Positions 27,200 to 37,174 of a stretch of 64,000 bases of DNA are shown piece after piece. Made by a program: the position numbers and the translations under genes. Position 1 is the first letter of the stretch, and each line of letters starts with the position of its first letter. The DNA is from Chitinophagaceae bacterium (GTDB taxonomy: Bacteria > Bacteroidota > Bacteroidia > Chitinophagales > Chitinophagaceae): the NCBI GenBank assembly GCA_947452965.1, contig CANGEW010000005.1, positions 1 to 64,000 of the forward strand, given 5' to 3'. The notes below the pieces were generated by a model. That model made no database searches, was not told where the DNA came from, and saw only the letters and a program-made list of their open reading frames with translations.

Positions 27200-28258
27200 T
27201 TAATTTATTGTAGCAACACTTGCCATTGGTTTTGCCATTGTGCTATCTGTTGCCTTTGTTTGATGCTCTGGATCTTTTTCAGGATACATAGTAAAATATT
27301 CTGGCTTTTGTGATGCTAGCCATTTGTTGTAATCCGCTTCGTTTTCAACAACAATCACTCCACGCATAGAGAAGTGACCCTTTCCACACATCTGATCACA
27401 GCTAATTTCATACACAAAATTCGGATTACCCGTTCTTTTTTTCATTTCTTCTGTAGTATACTTTGGGGTAAACCACATAGTAGTTGGAATCCCAGGCACC
27501 GCATCCATTTTCATTCTAAAATGAGACAAGCCCACATCATGAATTACATCCATCGCATTAATAACCAACTTTACTGGTTTGCCAACGGGCAAATGCATTT
27601 CTGTTGTATGTAAATCATCCCAACTTTCTGGATCTTCAAAATCTACCCCCAACGTATTCCCCGAAGGTTGATTATACAGTTTATAATTTTTCTTACCTAG
27701 TTTTCCGTCTTTTCCAGGATAACGCATTTCCCATGCAAATTGATGACCTGTTATTTCCACTACAACTGCGTCTGAAGGAGCTGGACTTGTCATCTTGAAC
27801 CAATATTTTAAACCAAATACCACAAGAATAGTAAGAAAAATTGCCGGAACGGTCGTCCACAATAATTCTAATTTATTGTTGTGAGGAAAATAGAACGCTT
27901 TTTGTCCGTCTCTTTCTTGATATTTAAAAGCAAACCAAAACAATAGTACTTGAGTGATAACAAAAACAGTTCCTGTAACACTCAATGTGATGTAAAGCAT
28001 TAAATCAATTTTTTCTCCTTCAACTGATGCTGAACCTTGAGGAAAAAGAGTTTTACTATAATATAAATTATTGCAATACCAAGCGCCCCATAAGCCCACA
28101 ATCAAAAAAGCGATCATTAAAAACGCGTTGATTTTGTTGTTTTGTTTGCGAGACTTTTGCTCTCCTTTTAATATGCTCACATACTCACTTGCTTTGGCAA
28201 TTTGAAAAATCACCACAAATATCATTACTACGATTGCTATTGAATAAAACATGCTCAT
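27200..28258 (-). CDS. ctaC: Cytochrome c oxidase subunit II (CuA-binding)
   Basis: A 352-residue subunit II with three hydrophobic segments at the N-terminal side (one more than the usual two) and a periplasmic cupredoxin domain. The CuA ligands are seen in CDQMCGKGHFSM near residue 286-297, with the upstream ligand His in the DVIHDVGLSHF region and the conserved Trp/aromatic segment GHQFAWEMRYPG. It takes electrons from the periplasmic donor of alternative complex III. No C-terminal cytochrome c domain is fused. The gene follows actF after 46 bases. Confidence 0.95.
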   Translation of the reverse strand: MSMFYSIAIVVMIFVVIFQIAKASEYVSILKGEQKSRKQNNKINAFLMIAFLIVGLWGAWYCNNLYYSKTLFPQGSASVEGEKIDLMLYITLSVTGTVFVITQVLLFWFAFKYQERDGQKAFYFPHNNKLELLWTTVPAIFLTILVVFGLKYWFKMTSPAPSDAVVVEITGHQFAWEMRYPGKDGKLGKKNYKLYNQPSGNTLGVDFEDPESWDDLHTTEMHLPVGKPVKLVINAMDVIHDVGLSHFRMKMDAVPGIPTTMWFTPKYTTEEMKKRTGNPNFVYEISCDQMCGKGHFSMRGVIVVENEADYNKWLASQKPEYFTMYPEKDPEHQTKATDSTMAKPMASVATIN

Positions 28259-28304
28259 TTTTTCTATAATTTTTTTCTACTTAATCAAAAAAATACTGCT
28301 GGTA

Positions 28305-29567
28305 TTAGGTGTGATGAATAATACTTTCTTTCATAAATGGATGATTCTTCATCAACAACGGATGTTTGGTTATATATTTTCCTACACCCCACATAATAAT
28401 TCCAATAAATAAAGCGCCTATTCCAAATTCAAACGGCATTAATGTTGCATGATCCTTCATTGTTCCAGGCATCACCATTTGATACAAATCTATCCAGTGG
28501 CCAAATATGATTAAAACCGCCATTACTGAAACCATTGTCCAATTACGTTTTACACCTCTTTTCATTAAGATTAATAAAGGACAAAGGAAATTCAAGATTA
28601 AGTTCACAAAAAATAACACATGATAGGGGCCAGATTTGTCGGCTGTACCAATTCTTTCAATAAAGTATTTTGTTTCTTCTGGCTGATTACTATACCAAAT
28701 CAACATGTATTGTGAAAACCACAAGTATGTCCAAAATACAGAGAAGGCGAACATAAATTTTCCTATATCATGTAAATGCTCTTCTGTTACATATTCTAAT
28801 TGTCCTCTGTTTTTCAGAAAAATAATAAATAGAGCAACTAACGACATCCCAGAAACGAACGTACTTGCAAAAGTATACCAACTATACATTGTACTATACC
28901 AATGTGCGTCAATACTCATAAGCCATAACCAAGGAATGGTTGAGGCTACGGACAATCCAAAAAACACAGCGTATAATGAAGCCCAAACCGTATTTTTAAA
29001 TATCCATTTTTTTCCGGTTTCATAATCCATGTGACCATTTTTGTCTGTTTCCAAACTTAATGATCTCATTTTACGACCCAATAACCACCACATTACTATC
29101 GATACCGCAGACCATATTGTAAAAAACTTAGGATTTAAAAAACCGCTTTTGCCATTTAATATTGGATCATTTTTTACCGCTTCGTTATCTAACCAATGAT
29201 AAATATCTGTTCTTCCACCCCAAATAATTGCCATTAATACCAAGAATGTAATGATTCCCAAATATGGCACCACGCTTGAAATGGCTTCCGGAACCCTTCT
29301 TAATGCAATTTGCCATCCTCCCATTGCCATTGTTGTTACACAAATGAAAAACATTGATGCATTAACTACCAATAACCAATAAACGCTGTTTTGTAAAAGC
29401 ACCGCCCAAAAACGCGTACCGCTATAATCATGTCCTTCGCCATGATGTGATACAGGCGCAAATGGATGAAGCATCACAATGCCGTAAACTAATGCAATAA
29501 GTCCGGCAGCTATTAATCCCCATGTCCATTTTTTATAACTTCCTGGTAATTCAAATTGTTGATTCAT
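28305..29567 (-). CDS. actF: ACIII quinol-binding membrane subunit ActF
   Basis: Alternative complex III subunit ActF of 420 residues with about ten hydrophobic helices, related to NrfD/PsrC. It makes up the second large membrane subunit that with ActC forms the quinol-oxidising, proton-translocating part. Family features include the WTYLWFSQYMLIWYSNQPEE segment (split here from about residues 268-287). It sits between actE and cox2 in the fixed ACIII order, which secures the call. Confidence 0.92.
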   Translation of the reverse strand: MNQQFELPGSYKKWTWGLIAAGLIALVYGIVMLHPFAPVSHHGEGHDYSGTRFWAVLLQNSVYWLLVVNASMFFICVTTMAMGGWQIALRRVPEAISSVVPYLGIITFLVLMAIIWGGRTDIYHWLDNEAVKNDPILNGKSGFLNPKFFTIWSAVSIVMWWLLGRKMRSLSLETDKNGHMDYETGKKWIFKNTVWASLYAVFFGLSVASTIPWLWLMSIDAHWYSTMYSWYTFASTFVSGMSLVALFIIFLKNRGQLEYVTEEHLHDIGKFMFAFSVFWTYLWFSQYMLIWYSNQPEETKYFIERIGTADKSGPYHVLFFVNLILNFLCPLLILMKRGVKRNWTMVSVMAVLIIFGHWIDLYQMVMPGTMKDHATLMPFEFGIGALFIGIIMWGVGKYITKHPLLMKNHPFMKESIIHHT

Positions 29568-29620
29568 CTAAGTAAACTTTATTTTTTACAGAGTTTATAG
29601 CTCTTGTGGTTTTATAATTA

Positions 29621-30265
29621 TTAACTTGATTTTTTTGTACTATCGCTCATGCTCTTTGTTTCTGCGGATGACTTTGGCTGTAATGTACGTATGTACTTTA
29701 TAATCATCCAACGTTGTTTTCTGTCTACCTGTGAAGCATAGCTACCCATATTGTTTTTTCCGTAAGTGATTGAATGGAACATAGTTCCATCAGCCATTTT
29801 CACATAACTGTCTAATGTTAAATTGGCAACACCACCAATTTTTCCGGAAGTTGACAAAGGTCCGTTTCCTTGCGCTTTATCTCCATGACAAATTGCACAA
29901 TTGATATTAAACAATCTTCCCGCCTCTGCTAACTGAGCTTCGGTTAATGAAACGGTATCGAATGGATTTTTTATAGTAGCACTCATTTTATATCCGTTAC
30001 TATCATTGGGTAAAGTATACGGAAACAATTCTCCTTTTTTTATAGTTCCTAGTACAGGCTTTGCATCATAATAAATTTTACTGCTGCCTTTCTGAGAATT
30101 GTCTGTTGTAAATATGGAAGAATCTCTTTCTGCATACGTTTCATAGGCTCTGCTGTATGCCATATCAGGCATATATATTTTTCCAGGCTCTCTTTTGCTA
30201 TCGCAACTTACGATTGCTATGCAAACTCCTAATGTGAGTAATGATATGGTTGCAATTTTTTTCAT
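29621..30265 (-). CDS. actE: ACIII monoheme cytochrome c lipoprotein ActE
   Basis: A 214-residue lipoprotein: signal sequence with lipobox IVSC near residue 21, then a periplasmic domain with one CAICH heme c site and a Met-containing C-terminal half (KNNMGSYASQV) offering the axial Met. ActE passes electrons from ActA to the oxidase in known ACIII-aa3 supercomplexes. The segment DMAYSRAYETY after the lipobox is typical of the family. It follows actD after 45 bases in the standard gene order. Confidence 0.93.
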   Translation of the reverse strand: MKKIATISLLTLGVCIAIVSCDSKREPGKIYMPDMAYSRAYETYAERDSSIFTTDNSQKGSSKIYYDAKPVLGTIKKGELFPYTLPNDSNGYKMSATIKNPFDTVSLTEAQLAEAGRLFNINCAICHGDKAQGNGPLSTSGKIGGVANLTLDSYVKMADGTMFHSITYGKNNMGSYASQVDRKQRWMIIKYIRTLQPKSSAETKSMSDSTKKSS

Positions 30266-30310
30266 TAGTATTTTTCGCTTTTACTTTTTTATTTTGCTAG
30301 TGTATTCTAA

Positions 30311-30901
30311 TTAATAGCCCTTTTCTTCTCTATAAAGTTTTTGTTCTCTGTCATATCTTCCAATCCACCAACCTGTTTCAGCCACTTGAACATTTACTTC
30401 TTTTGCGCCGGATTTTTGTAAAAATGATTGTAAATCTGCTTCATTTGTTTTATCGGTACATTCAACAGCCATTACAAACAAATCATCTGTAGCCCTTGCA
30501 TGAAAATGGTGTTTCTTCACAAAAGGAGATAGTTGACATAAGTAACAAAATGTAAGCACCATTCCAACTGCAGAAAACAATACTGTTAATTCAAAAGTAA
30601 TTGGAATCCAAGCGGGTATTGCAAAATGAGGTTTACCACCAATGTTTAATGGCCAGTCTTTCGTAAACACCCAGCTCATAAAACTTAAGGCAGTAGTAGT
30701 GCCTGTAATTGCATAAATAAATCCAGCCGTATGTAAGCTTGTTTCTCTTAATCCCATTGCATGATCTAAACCATGAACAGGAAAAGGAGTGTATACATCG
30801 TGAATTTTGTATCCAGCTTTGCGAACATTTTTCACCGCCGGAAACAACACAGCTTCATCATCAAATGAACCCACTACAAATTTTTTAATTCCTCCAGCCA
30901 T
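30311..30901 (-). CDS. actD: ACIII subunit ActD (DUF3341)
   Basis: A 196-residue DUF3341 protein with a cytoplasmic N-terminal ferredoxin-like part (VGSFDDEAVLFPAVKNVRKAGYKI split around residue 10-33), two hydrophobic helices (about 57-75 and 98-120) and a soluble C-terminus. It begins with the typical KKFVVGSFDDE and has the HGLDHAMGLRET motif. ActD bridges the membrane subunits of ACIII. Context (actC upstream, actE downstream) is decisive. Confidence 0.93.
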   Translation of the reverse strand: MAGGIKKFVVGSFDDEAVLFPAVKNVRKAGYKIHDVYTPFPVHGLDHAMGLRETSLHTAGFIYAITGTTTALSFMSWVFTKDWPLNIGGKPHFAIPAWIPITFELTVLFSAVGMVLTFCYLCQLSPFVKKHHFHARATDDLFVMAVECTDKTNEADLQSFLQKSGAKEVNVQVAETGWWIGRYDREQKLYREEKGY

Positions 30902-30932
30902 ATTCTTAAATATTAACTTTTAAACTTTATTA

Positions 30933-32384
30933 TTAATGCGCGTGTTCTACTTCTTCCACATAAAACTTCTCTGAATCCGATTTTTCAATGTCGGTCATTT
31001 TTGCTTTATAGTTTTCTCCACTTGTTTTCAAAATTGATTTAATCTCTGCAACAGCAATTACAGGGAAATATTTTGCAAACAAGAAGAAACATGTAAAGAA
31101 CAATCCAAACGTTCCTAAATAAAATCCGATTTCCCAAATTGAAGGACTGTAATATGTACTCCAACTTGACGGTAAAAAGTCGCGGTAAATAGATGTCACA
31201 ATAATTACAAAACGCTCATACCACATACCAATATTTACCACAACACTCATAAAGAAGGTAACGGTAATATTTCTTCTTAATTTTCTGCTCCAAAACAATT
31301 GAGGTGATACCACATTACAAAACATCATTAACCAATAACTCCACCCATAAGGACTAAATAAGTTGGCTCTATTTTGACTAAACGCATACCACTCGTATGG
31401 ATTTTGACCATACCATGCTATGAATAACTCTGTTAAATAGGCACAACCCACAATGCTTCCTGTTAATACAATCACTTTATTCATGGCTTCAATATGGCCT
31501 AACGTAATGTAATCTTGAAGACCCATTACTTTTCTTACTACAATCAACAAGGTTTGTACCATTGCAAATCCACTAAAGATAGCTCCCGCCACAAAGTAAG
31601 GAGGGAAGATGGTTGTATGCCATCCAGGAACAACAGACGTAGCAAAGTCAAAAGATACTATGGTGTGAACCGATAATACCAACGGCGTACTTAAACCTGC
31701 CAACACTAACGAAAGCGATTCGTGGCGTTGCCAATGTTTTGTACTTCCGGTCCATCCAAAAGAAGCCACTCCGTATAATAATTTGCGCAATTTTGTCTTA
31801 GCTCTATCTCTTACGGTAGCTAAATCAGGTAACAAACCTGAATACCAAAACAATAAGGATACGGTGAAGTAAGTTGAAATCGCAAATACGTCCCATAATA
31901 ATGGTGAGTTAAAATTAACCCATAAAGGACCACGTGAGTTAGGATAAGGCAACACAAAAAATGCCATCCATACACGACCCATATGCCAAATTGGAAACTG
32001 ACCCGCACACATAACAGCAAAAATGGTCATCGCCTCTGCAGCTCTGTTTACACCTGTTCTCCAACCTTGACGGAACAATAAAAGGATAGCAGAAATCAGC
32101 GTTCCTGCGTGACCGATACCTACCCACCAAACGAAGTTGGTAATATCCCAACCCCATCCAATTGTTTTATTCAAATTCCACTGTCCAATACCATAAGTAA
32201 CCTCTCTGTAAACACTGTATGCACCAAAAAGCAACAAGCCTACGCTGATATAAAAACCAATATACCATAATCGGGTTGGTTTCATTTCAATGGGACTGAT
32301 AATATCTTCAGTTACCTGATGATAGTTTTTTTCGCCATCTACAAGTGGTTCTCTTAGTTGTGATTCGTATTTAAGTAATGACAT
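30933..32384 (-). CDS. actC: ACIII quinol-binding membrane subunit ActC (NrfD/PsrC family)
   Basis: A 483-residue integral membrane protein with about ten helices in the NrfD/PsrC fold. Typical features are the N-terminal membrane-proximal segment SPIEMKPTRLWYIGF, the helix pair with WVGIGHAGTLISAILLL, and SVHTIVSFDFATSVVPGWH. It forms the quinol site facing the Fe-S subunit ActB and conducts protons. It is the third gene in actABCDEF order, 57 bases after actB. Confidence 0.95.
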   Translation of the reverse strand: MSLLKYESQLREPLVDGEKNYHQVTEDIISPIEMKPTRLWYIGFYISVGLLLFGAYSVYREVTYGIGQWNLNKTIGWGWDITNFVWWVGIGHAGTLISAILLLFRQGWRTGVNRAAEAMTIFAVMCAGQFPIWHMGRVWMAFFVLPYPNSRGPLWVNFNSPLLWDVFAISTYFTVSLLFWYSGLLPDLATVRDRAKTKLRKLLYGVASFGWTGSTKHWQRHESLSLVLAGLSTPLVLSVHTIVSFDFATSVVPGWHTTIFPPYFVAGAIFSGFAMVQTLLIVVRKVMGLQDYITLGHIEAMNKVIVLTGSIVGCAYLTELFIAWYGQNPYEWYAFSQNRANLFSPYGWSYWLMMFCNVVSPQLFWSRKLRRNITVTFFMSVVVNIGMWYERFVIIVTSIYRDFLPSSWSTYYSPSIWEIGFYLGTFGLFFTCFFLFAKYFPVIAVAEIKSILKTSGENYKAKMTDIEKSDSEKFYVEEVEHAH

Positions 32385-32441
32385 ATTCTTTTTATGCTTT
32401 TCGCTATTTGATTAGCTGTTAGTCTTAATGATTGTTAACAC

Positions 32442-35400
32442 TTAACTATGGGCTGCCTCTTCTTTACCGATTTTTCTATCTGTATTTCTAACTTTAGCCA
32501 AATAACTAACGTTAGGCAATACATGCAATTGTTCTAAAACATAGAAATTACGGTTTTGGTCTGCTCTTGCTTTTGAAACATCGCTGTCTTTATCATTAAC
32601 ATTTCCAAAGCTGATTGCATTAGTAGGACAAGCTTGCATACATGCCGTTTTCACATTTCTTACTAATGATGGATCTTGTTGTTTCTTCGCTTCTAGTTTG
32701 TTTTCTTGTAAACGTTGTACACAGAACGAACATTTTTCAATCACCCCTCTCGAACGAACCGTAACATCTGGGTTTAACACCATTCTTGTTAAATCATCAT
32801 TCATTTGGAATACCACTTCGTTCAATTCTTTATCGCGTAATGGTTCTTGATTATTGGCAAAACTATCTGCGCCAGTGAAGTCCAACCAGTTGAAACGACG
32901 CACTTTAAACGGACAGTTATTAGCGCAATATCTTGTACCAATACAACGATTATAAGTCATTTGATTTAATCCTTCACTGCTATGGTTAGTCGCTGCAACA
33001 GGACAAACATTTTCGCAAGGAGCATTATCGCAATGTTGACACATCATTGGCTGGAATACCACATCTGGATTTTTTACATCCCCTGTGAAATAGCGATCAA
33101 TTCTTAACCAATGCATTTCATGAGCTTTCTGTACTTGAATTTTTCCTACCACACTCACATTATTCTCTGCTGTACAAGCCACCACACAAGCACTACAACC
33201 TGTACAAGTGTTCAAGTCAATGCTCATACCCCATTTAATTCCTGGCTTTTCGTAATTAGGATAGATGGTTCCTTCTTTTACAAAATCTTTTTTTCCTTCA
33301 GCAAGCAAACCAATTCTTTCGCTTCTAGGTTCTTCCAATAAAGCTTCTGGATTTTTTATGTGACTTTCTAAATTGGTTTCATAAATAACCGGTCTTCCTT
33401 CTGAAGATCCATGCACCTGTGTTTGCGCTAATGGGTAAGTATTCCCTGTTTTCTCAGCAATTACCGATGATGTATATAGGAAAGAGGTTCCATCAAATGC
33501 AACAAGTGGATATGCATTTTTACCTGCGCCCGTTGCCGACTTTCCAATTCTATCTAAAGACGTTTTTTCATCCGCACTAGATCTGCCATAACCAAGAGCC
33601 ACAGCAATAGTATTATTATTTAATCCAGGTAAAATTAATACGGGTAGCTCAACCGATTTGCCATTAACGGTTAGTTTTACCGTTGGCTTTTCTGGAGTTA
33701 CTTCATACGCATCTGCCTGGCGTTGATTGTTCATAATATCAATACCAATCAACGATTTTGCCAACTCAGGACTAACCATAGCATAGTTATCCCATGTTAC
33801 TTTAGAAATAGGGTCGGGCAATTCTTGTAACCAAGGGTTATTAGCTTGAGAACCCGCTCCGATTGAAACTTTTTGATATAACACCACTTCAGTTGCTCCT
33901 GCTTTTGCTGCAGTCACTTTAGCCGTATCAATAACGGGTGATGTAAATGCCGCAGATGATGGTGAAGAAATGCTTTCAACAACCCCATCTTGCATTGCTT
34001 TATCCCAAGCGGTAGCACTTCCTAATTTATTTGTCCAATATGATTTTACATAAGTTTCATAATCTCCAGTAGTAACCCCAGACCATTTCATCAATGATGT
34101 TTGAAATGCTCTTGTTTTAAATAAGGGATTAATCAATGGCTGTATAAAACTAACATGGCCTGTTTTTATTTCAGCATCACCCCAACTTTCTAACCAATGA
34201 TGAGAAGGTATGATATATTTACATTGTTCGGCTGTTTCGTCTAACGTTCCATTAAAAGAAACGGAAACAGGCACCTTAGCAACAGCTTCAGCAAATTTTT
34301 TGCCTTCAGCAAATGAATAAACAGGGTTACAGTCGTATACAAATAATGCGCCTACGTTACCTGATTGAATATCTGCTAATAACTTTGGCATATCTGCGTC
34401 TATCCCTTTACGTGTGTTATTTGTAGTGGCCCAATTAATAGTCGTTCCATTTGCTCCCACAAGTTCATTAATCGCATTTACTACAGTTTGGATATTAACA
34501 TCATTGCTTCCACAAACTACTAAAGAGGCTCCTTTCGTTTTTAATAATTCTGCTGCTGCTTTTTCAATTCCTACTTTTACTGCAGGATCAGCAATAGAAG
34601 GCGCACTAACCGAACCGCCTAGCTTTGCCAATAGCGCCAACGCAATAGCCCCTGTTTCAGATGGCTTATGTGTATAGCGATCATCTGCATTGCTACCTGT
34701 TAAACTAAGCATACTTTCGAAATGAAAGTGACGACTTAATGTTGGTTTTTCACCAGTTATTTTTCTATTAGATGCATATTGCTTACTGAATTCAACCGGA
34801 CTTAACCAAGTTCCTAAAAAATCAGCCCCTAAGCTCACAATGGTTTTAGCATTCTCAAATTGATAAGAAGGAATAGCTCTTTTACCATAACAAGCCTCAT
34901 TGGCTAATAACATACCGCTGTAACTCACAGCATCATATTGTACGTGGCGACTTCCTGGATATTTTGCTAAGAAGTCATTAATGATTTGTAGCGTTGAAGG
35001 TGAGCTAATGGTAGAAGTTAAGATAACAACAGATTTGCTTCCAATTGATTTCATTGCATTGGTAACCATGCTGTCAAAAGCATCAAATGTGCTTACCTCT
35101 TTATAATCGTTATTCTCTTTTTGTAAAGGATGACGCAAGCGCGTTGTGTCATACAAATCAAGTACAGAAGCCTGAGCTTGAGCACTAGTACCTCCTTTTG
35201 TAATACTTGACAATTCATTACCCTCAATTTTGATAGGTCTTCCGTCTCTTTGTTTAACCACTACACTGATAGCATCTCCGCCATTTACATAGGTAGATGC
35301 ATAATAGTTAGCTACACCAGGAATTATATTGTCGGGTCTCTGTAAATAAGGAACCGCCTTTCTAACAGGCATTTCACAACTAGCGGCAATAGCTGCAGCA

Positions 35401-35582
35401 GCCGTGCTAAATCCAAGATATTTTAAAAAGTCTCTACGAGGTGTTTTCGCATCAAAAAGGCCTTCTTTTGAGAGTTCCTCTACTGGAAGTAATTCTTCTT
35501 TGAACTCTTTTTCAATTGCGTTTTGGTGCGCCTCAGTTTGATTAAGCTCTCCGAAATTCTGCCAATACTTCTTATTAGTCAT
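32442..35582 (-). CDS. actB: ACIII iron-sulfur subunit ActB (TAT-translocated molybdopterin-oxidoreductase-like)
   Basis: A 1046-residue fusion of a molybdopterin-oxidoreductase-like B1 part and a C-terminal ferredoxin B2 part. A twin-arginine signal (RRDFLKYLGF) lies near residue 48-57. Four cysteine clusters in the C-terminal quarter bind Fe-S: CTGCSACVVAC near 792, CQHCDNAPCENVCP, CIGTRYCANNCP, and CSFC with CMQACP. In known ACIII the B1 part has no molybdenum cofactor. It relays electrons from the quinol site to the heme subunits in the periplasm. Length and order match the family. Confidence 0.95.
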   Translation of the reverse strand: MTNKKYWQNFGELNQTEAHQNAIEKEFKEELLPVEELSKEGLFDAKTPRRDFLKYLGFSTAAAAIAASCEMPVRKAVPYLQRPDNIIPGVANYYASTYVNGGDAISVVVKQRDGRPIKIEGNELSSITKGGTSAQAQASVLDLYDTTRLRHPLQKENNDYKEVSTFDAFDSMVTNAMKSIGSKSVVILTSTISSPSTLQIINDFLAKYPGSRHVQYDAVSYSGMLLANEACYGKRAIPSYQFENAKTIVSLGADFLGTWLSPVEFSKQYASNRKITGEKPTLSRHFHFESMLSLTGSNADDRYTHKPSETGAIALALLAKLGGSVSAPSIADPAVKVGIEKAAAELLKTKGASLVVCGSNDVNIQTVVNAINELVGANGTTINWATTNNTRKGIDADMPKLLADIQSGNVGALFVYDCNPVYSFAEGKKFAEAVAKVPVSVSFNGTLDETAEQCKYIIPSHHWLESWGDAEIKTGHVSFIQPLINPLFKTRAFQTSLMKWSGVTTGDYETYVKSYWTNKLGSATAWDKAMQDGVVESISSPSSAAFTSPVIDTAKVTAAKAGATEVVLYQKVSIGAGSQANNPWLQELPDPISKVTWDNYAMVSPELAKSLIGIDIMNNQRQADAYEVTPEKPTVKLTVNGKSVELPVLILPGLNNNTIAVALGYGRSSADEKTSLDRIGKSATGAGKNAYPLVAFDGTSFLYTSSVIAEKTGNTYPLAQTQVHGSSEGRPVIYETNLESHIKNPEALLEEPRSERIGLLAEGKKDFVKEGTIYPNYEKPGIKWGMSIDLNTCTGCSACVVACTAENNVSVVGKIQVQKAHEMHWLRIDRYFTGDVKNPDVVFQPMMCQHCDNAPCENVCPVAATNHSSEGLNQMTYNRCIGTRYCANNCPFKVRRFNWLDFTGADSFANNQEPLRDKELNEVVFQMNDDLTRMVLNPDVTVRSRGVIEKCSFCVQRLQENKLEAKKQQDPSLVRNVKTACMQACPTNAISFGNVNDKDSDVSKARADQNRNFYVLEQLHVLPNVSYLAKVRNTDRKIGKEEAAHS

Positions 35583-35659
35583 AGTGTAATTGTTCGATAA
35601 TTCGTTAATATGCTATATTTCCAATGCAACCATCGGTAACAAGGGATTCTATACATTTA

Positions 35660-36943
35660 TTAATAGTGACATTTTTGACACTCAGTACCACCTATCTTTT
35701 CCACTGTTACGCTATCCAATTTATGGTTCTTAATATCTTCATGAAACTTCTCGTAAATGCTATAAAACTTGTTTCCTTCACCGGTTTCTTTATTATAAAA
35801 ATCAACCTTACTCTCACGGTGACAATTAATACACCATCCCATACTTAAAGTTGAAAATTGATACACTTCAGGCATTTCTTGAATATTGCCATGACAAGTT
35901 TGACATTGTTGTTTACCTACTTTAATATGTTGGCTATGGTTGAAATAAACGTGATCAGGAAGATTGTGGATTTTAACCCAAGAGATAGGTTTTGCGCCAT
36001 CCGGAACTCCATCACCATTATTGTCTGGATTGTATTGCTTAGTGGTAGGGTTCCAACCAGCGTATGAATATAATTTTTGAATTTCTTCTGTGCCATTAAC
36101 AGTAGAGCCATCTTCTCTTACAATAGGATCACCTTTATACTCTTTAATAGCCATGTGACAGTTCATACATACATTCACTGAAGGAATTCCAGCATGTTTG
36201 CTGTCCTGTGCACTTCCATGACAATACAAGCAGCTAATTTGATTAGTACCGGCATGTACTTTGTGTGAATAATAAATCGGTTGAACAGGTTGATATTTTT
36301 CCTGACGGCCTAGTCCAATAGCACCGTTAATTACAAAATATCCACCAATGGCAAACAACAATAATACAGCCGCCATTATGTATGTCTTGTTACGATAAAA
36401 AGGAACAGGCTCCCCTCTAAATATTTTTTCTTTTTCGTCTGAAAGCTTACGCAAATTGCTGTTTACTTGTAATAAAATCAAAGCAACTACGGCAAGAATA
36501 AGTGTTAAGATTCCAAACAACATTGAATTGTCAGATTCGCCACCTGAAGAAGCACCACCACTAGCAGCCATTGGAGCAGCAGGGGGGGTATAATCATCAA
36601 CATATTTCATGATAGCATCAATCTCATCTTTTTTGAGATTGGCAAACGCCGTCATAACAGTTGGTTTCCATTTTTCAAACAATTGCTTCGCATATGGATC
36701 AGATGCAATCATTTGGGCTGGATTCGCAATCCACTTATAATGCCACTCTGCATTAGGCTCCCTTTTACTCCAACCTTTTAAAGCTGGACCCGTATAATCA
36801 GCGTCTGGCTTGTGACAGTTGGCACAATTTGCTTTGAATAATGCCTCGCCGTCGGCAGCAAAAAGATGATTATTGGAAGACAGAATTACAATGAAAAGTA
36901 GACTAAGAACGGCTTTGTTGATAAATATTCGATAACGGCTCAT
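35660..36943 (-). CDS. actA: ACIII multiheme cytochrome c subunit ActA
   Basis: First gene of the train. From MSRYRIF (chosen because it gives a clean signal peptide and leaves the promoter region free) it has 427 residues. Six CxxCH sites are visible: CANCH at 40-44 in an N-terminal class I cytochrome domain, then CLYCH, CMNCH, CQTCH, CINCH and finally CQKCHY at the very C-terminus. A membrane helix (about 150-168) and a second one (about 190-210) separate the two heme domains. ActA collects electrons from ActB and hands them to ActE or the oxidase. Confidence 0.95.
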   Translation of the reverse strand: MSRYRIFINKAVLSLLFIVILSSNNHLFAADGEALFKANCANCHKPDADYTGPALKGWSKREPNAEWHYKWIANPAQMIASDPYAKQLFEKWKPTVMTAFANLKKDEIDAIMKYVDDYTPPAAPMAASGGASSGGESDNSMLFGILTLILAVVALILLQVNSNLRKLSDEKEKIFRGEPVPFYRNKTYIMAAVLLLFAIGGYFVINGAIGLGRQEKYQPVQPIYYSHKVHAGTNQISCLYCHGSAQDSKHAGIPSVNVCMNCHMAIKEYKGDPIVREDGSTVNGTEEIQKLYSYAGWNPTTKQYNPDNNGDGVPDGAKPISWVKIHNLPDHVYFNHSQHIKVGKQQCQTCHGNIQEMPEVYQFSTLSMGWCINCHRESKVDFYNKETGEGNKFYSIYEKFHEDIKNHKLDSVTVEKIGGTECQKCHY

Positions 36944-36987
36944 ATCAGTTAACTGGGCTAGTGTTGAAAAAAATACTTTTTCGCGCA

Positions 36988-37020
36988 CAAAAGTAAGGTA
37001 GGATATTGACATAATATCAA
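36988..37020 (-). promoter_or_regulatory. Candidate promoter of the ACIII-cytochrome oxidase operon
   Basis: On the minus strand TACTTTTG (36988-36995) matches TAnnTTTG exactly, and a TTG (37018-37020) stands 22 bases upstream, close to usual -33 spacing. It lies about 45 bases before the chosen actA start, and the whole train downstream runs in one direction. Confidence 0.55.
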
Positions 37021-37174
37021 CATTTTTTAAAAATTTTTTCCGATTACTTCGTGTTTTTCAACCGATTGTGGAAACAGACATTTCCTATTGTCATAAAAGT
37101 GTAAACAAATAGCCGATTTTTTTTATTCTATTAAGAAACCAAAAAGATTATAATTATTTGTGCAATTTTGCTGA

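Noticed and set aside
37013-37174. Possible riboswitch or small RNA between actA and the PurN fusion
   Set aside because: The 162-base divergent gap is AT-rich with no stable conserved fold that I can recognise; only the actA promoter is supported.
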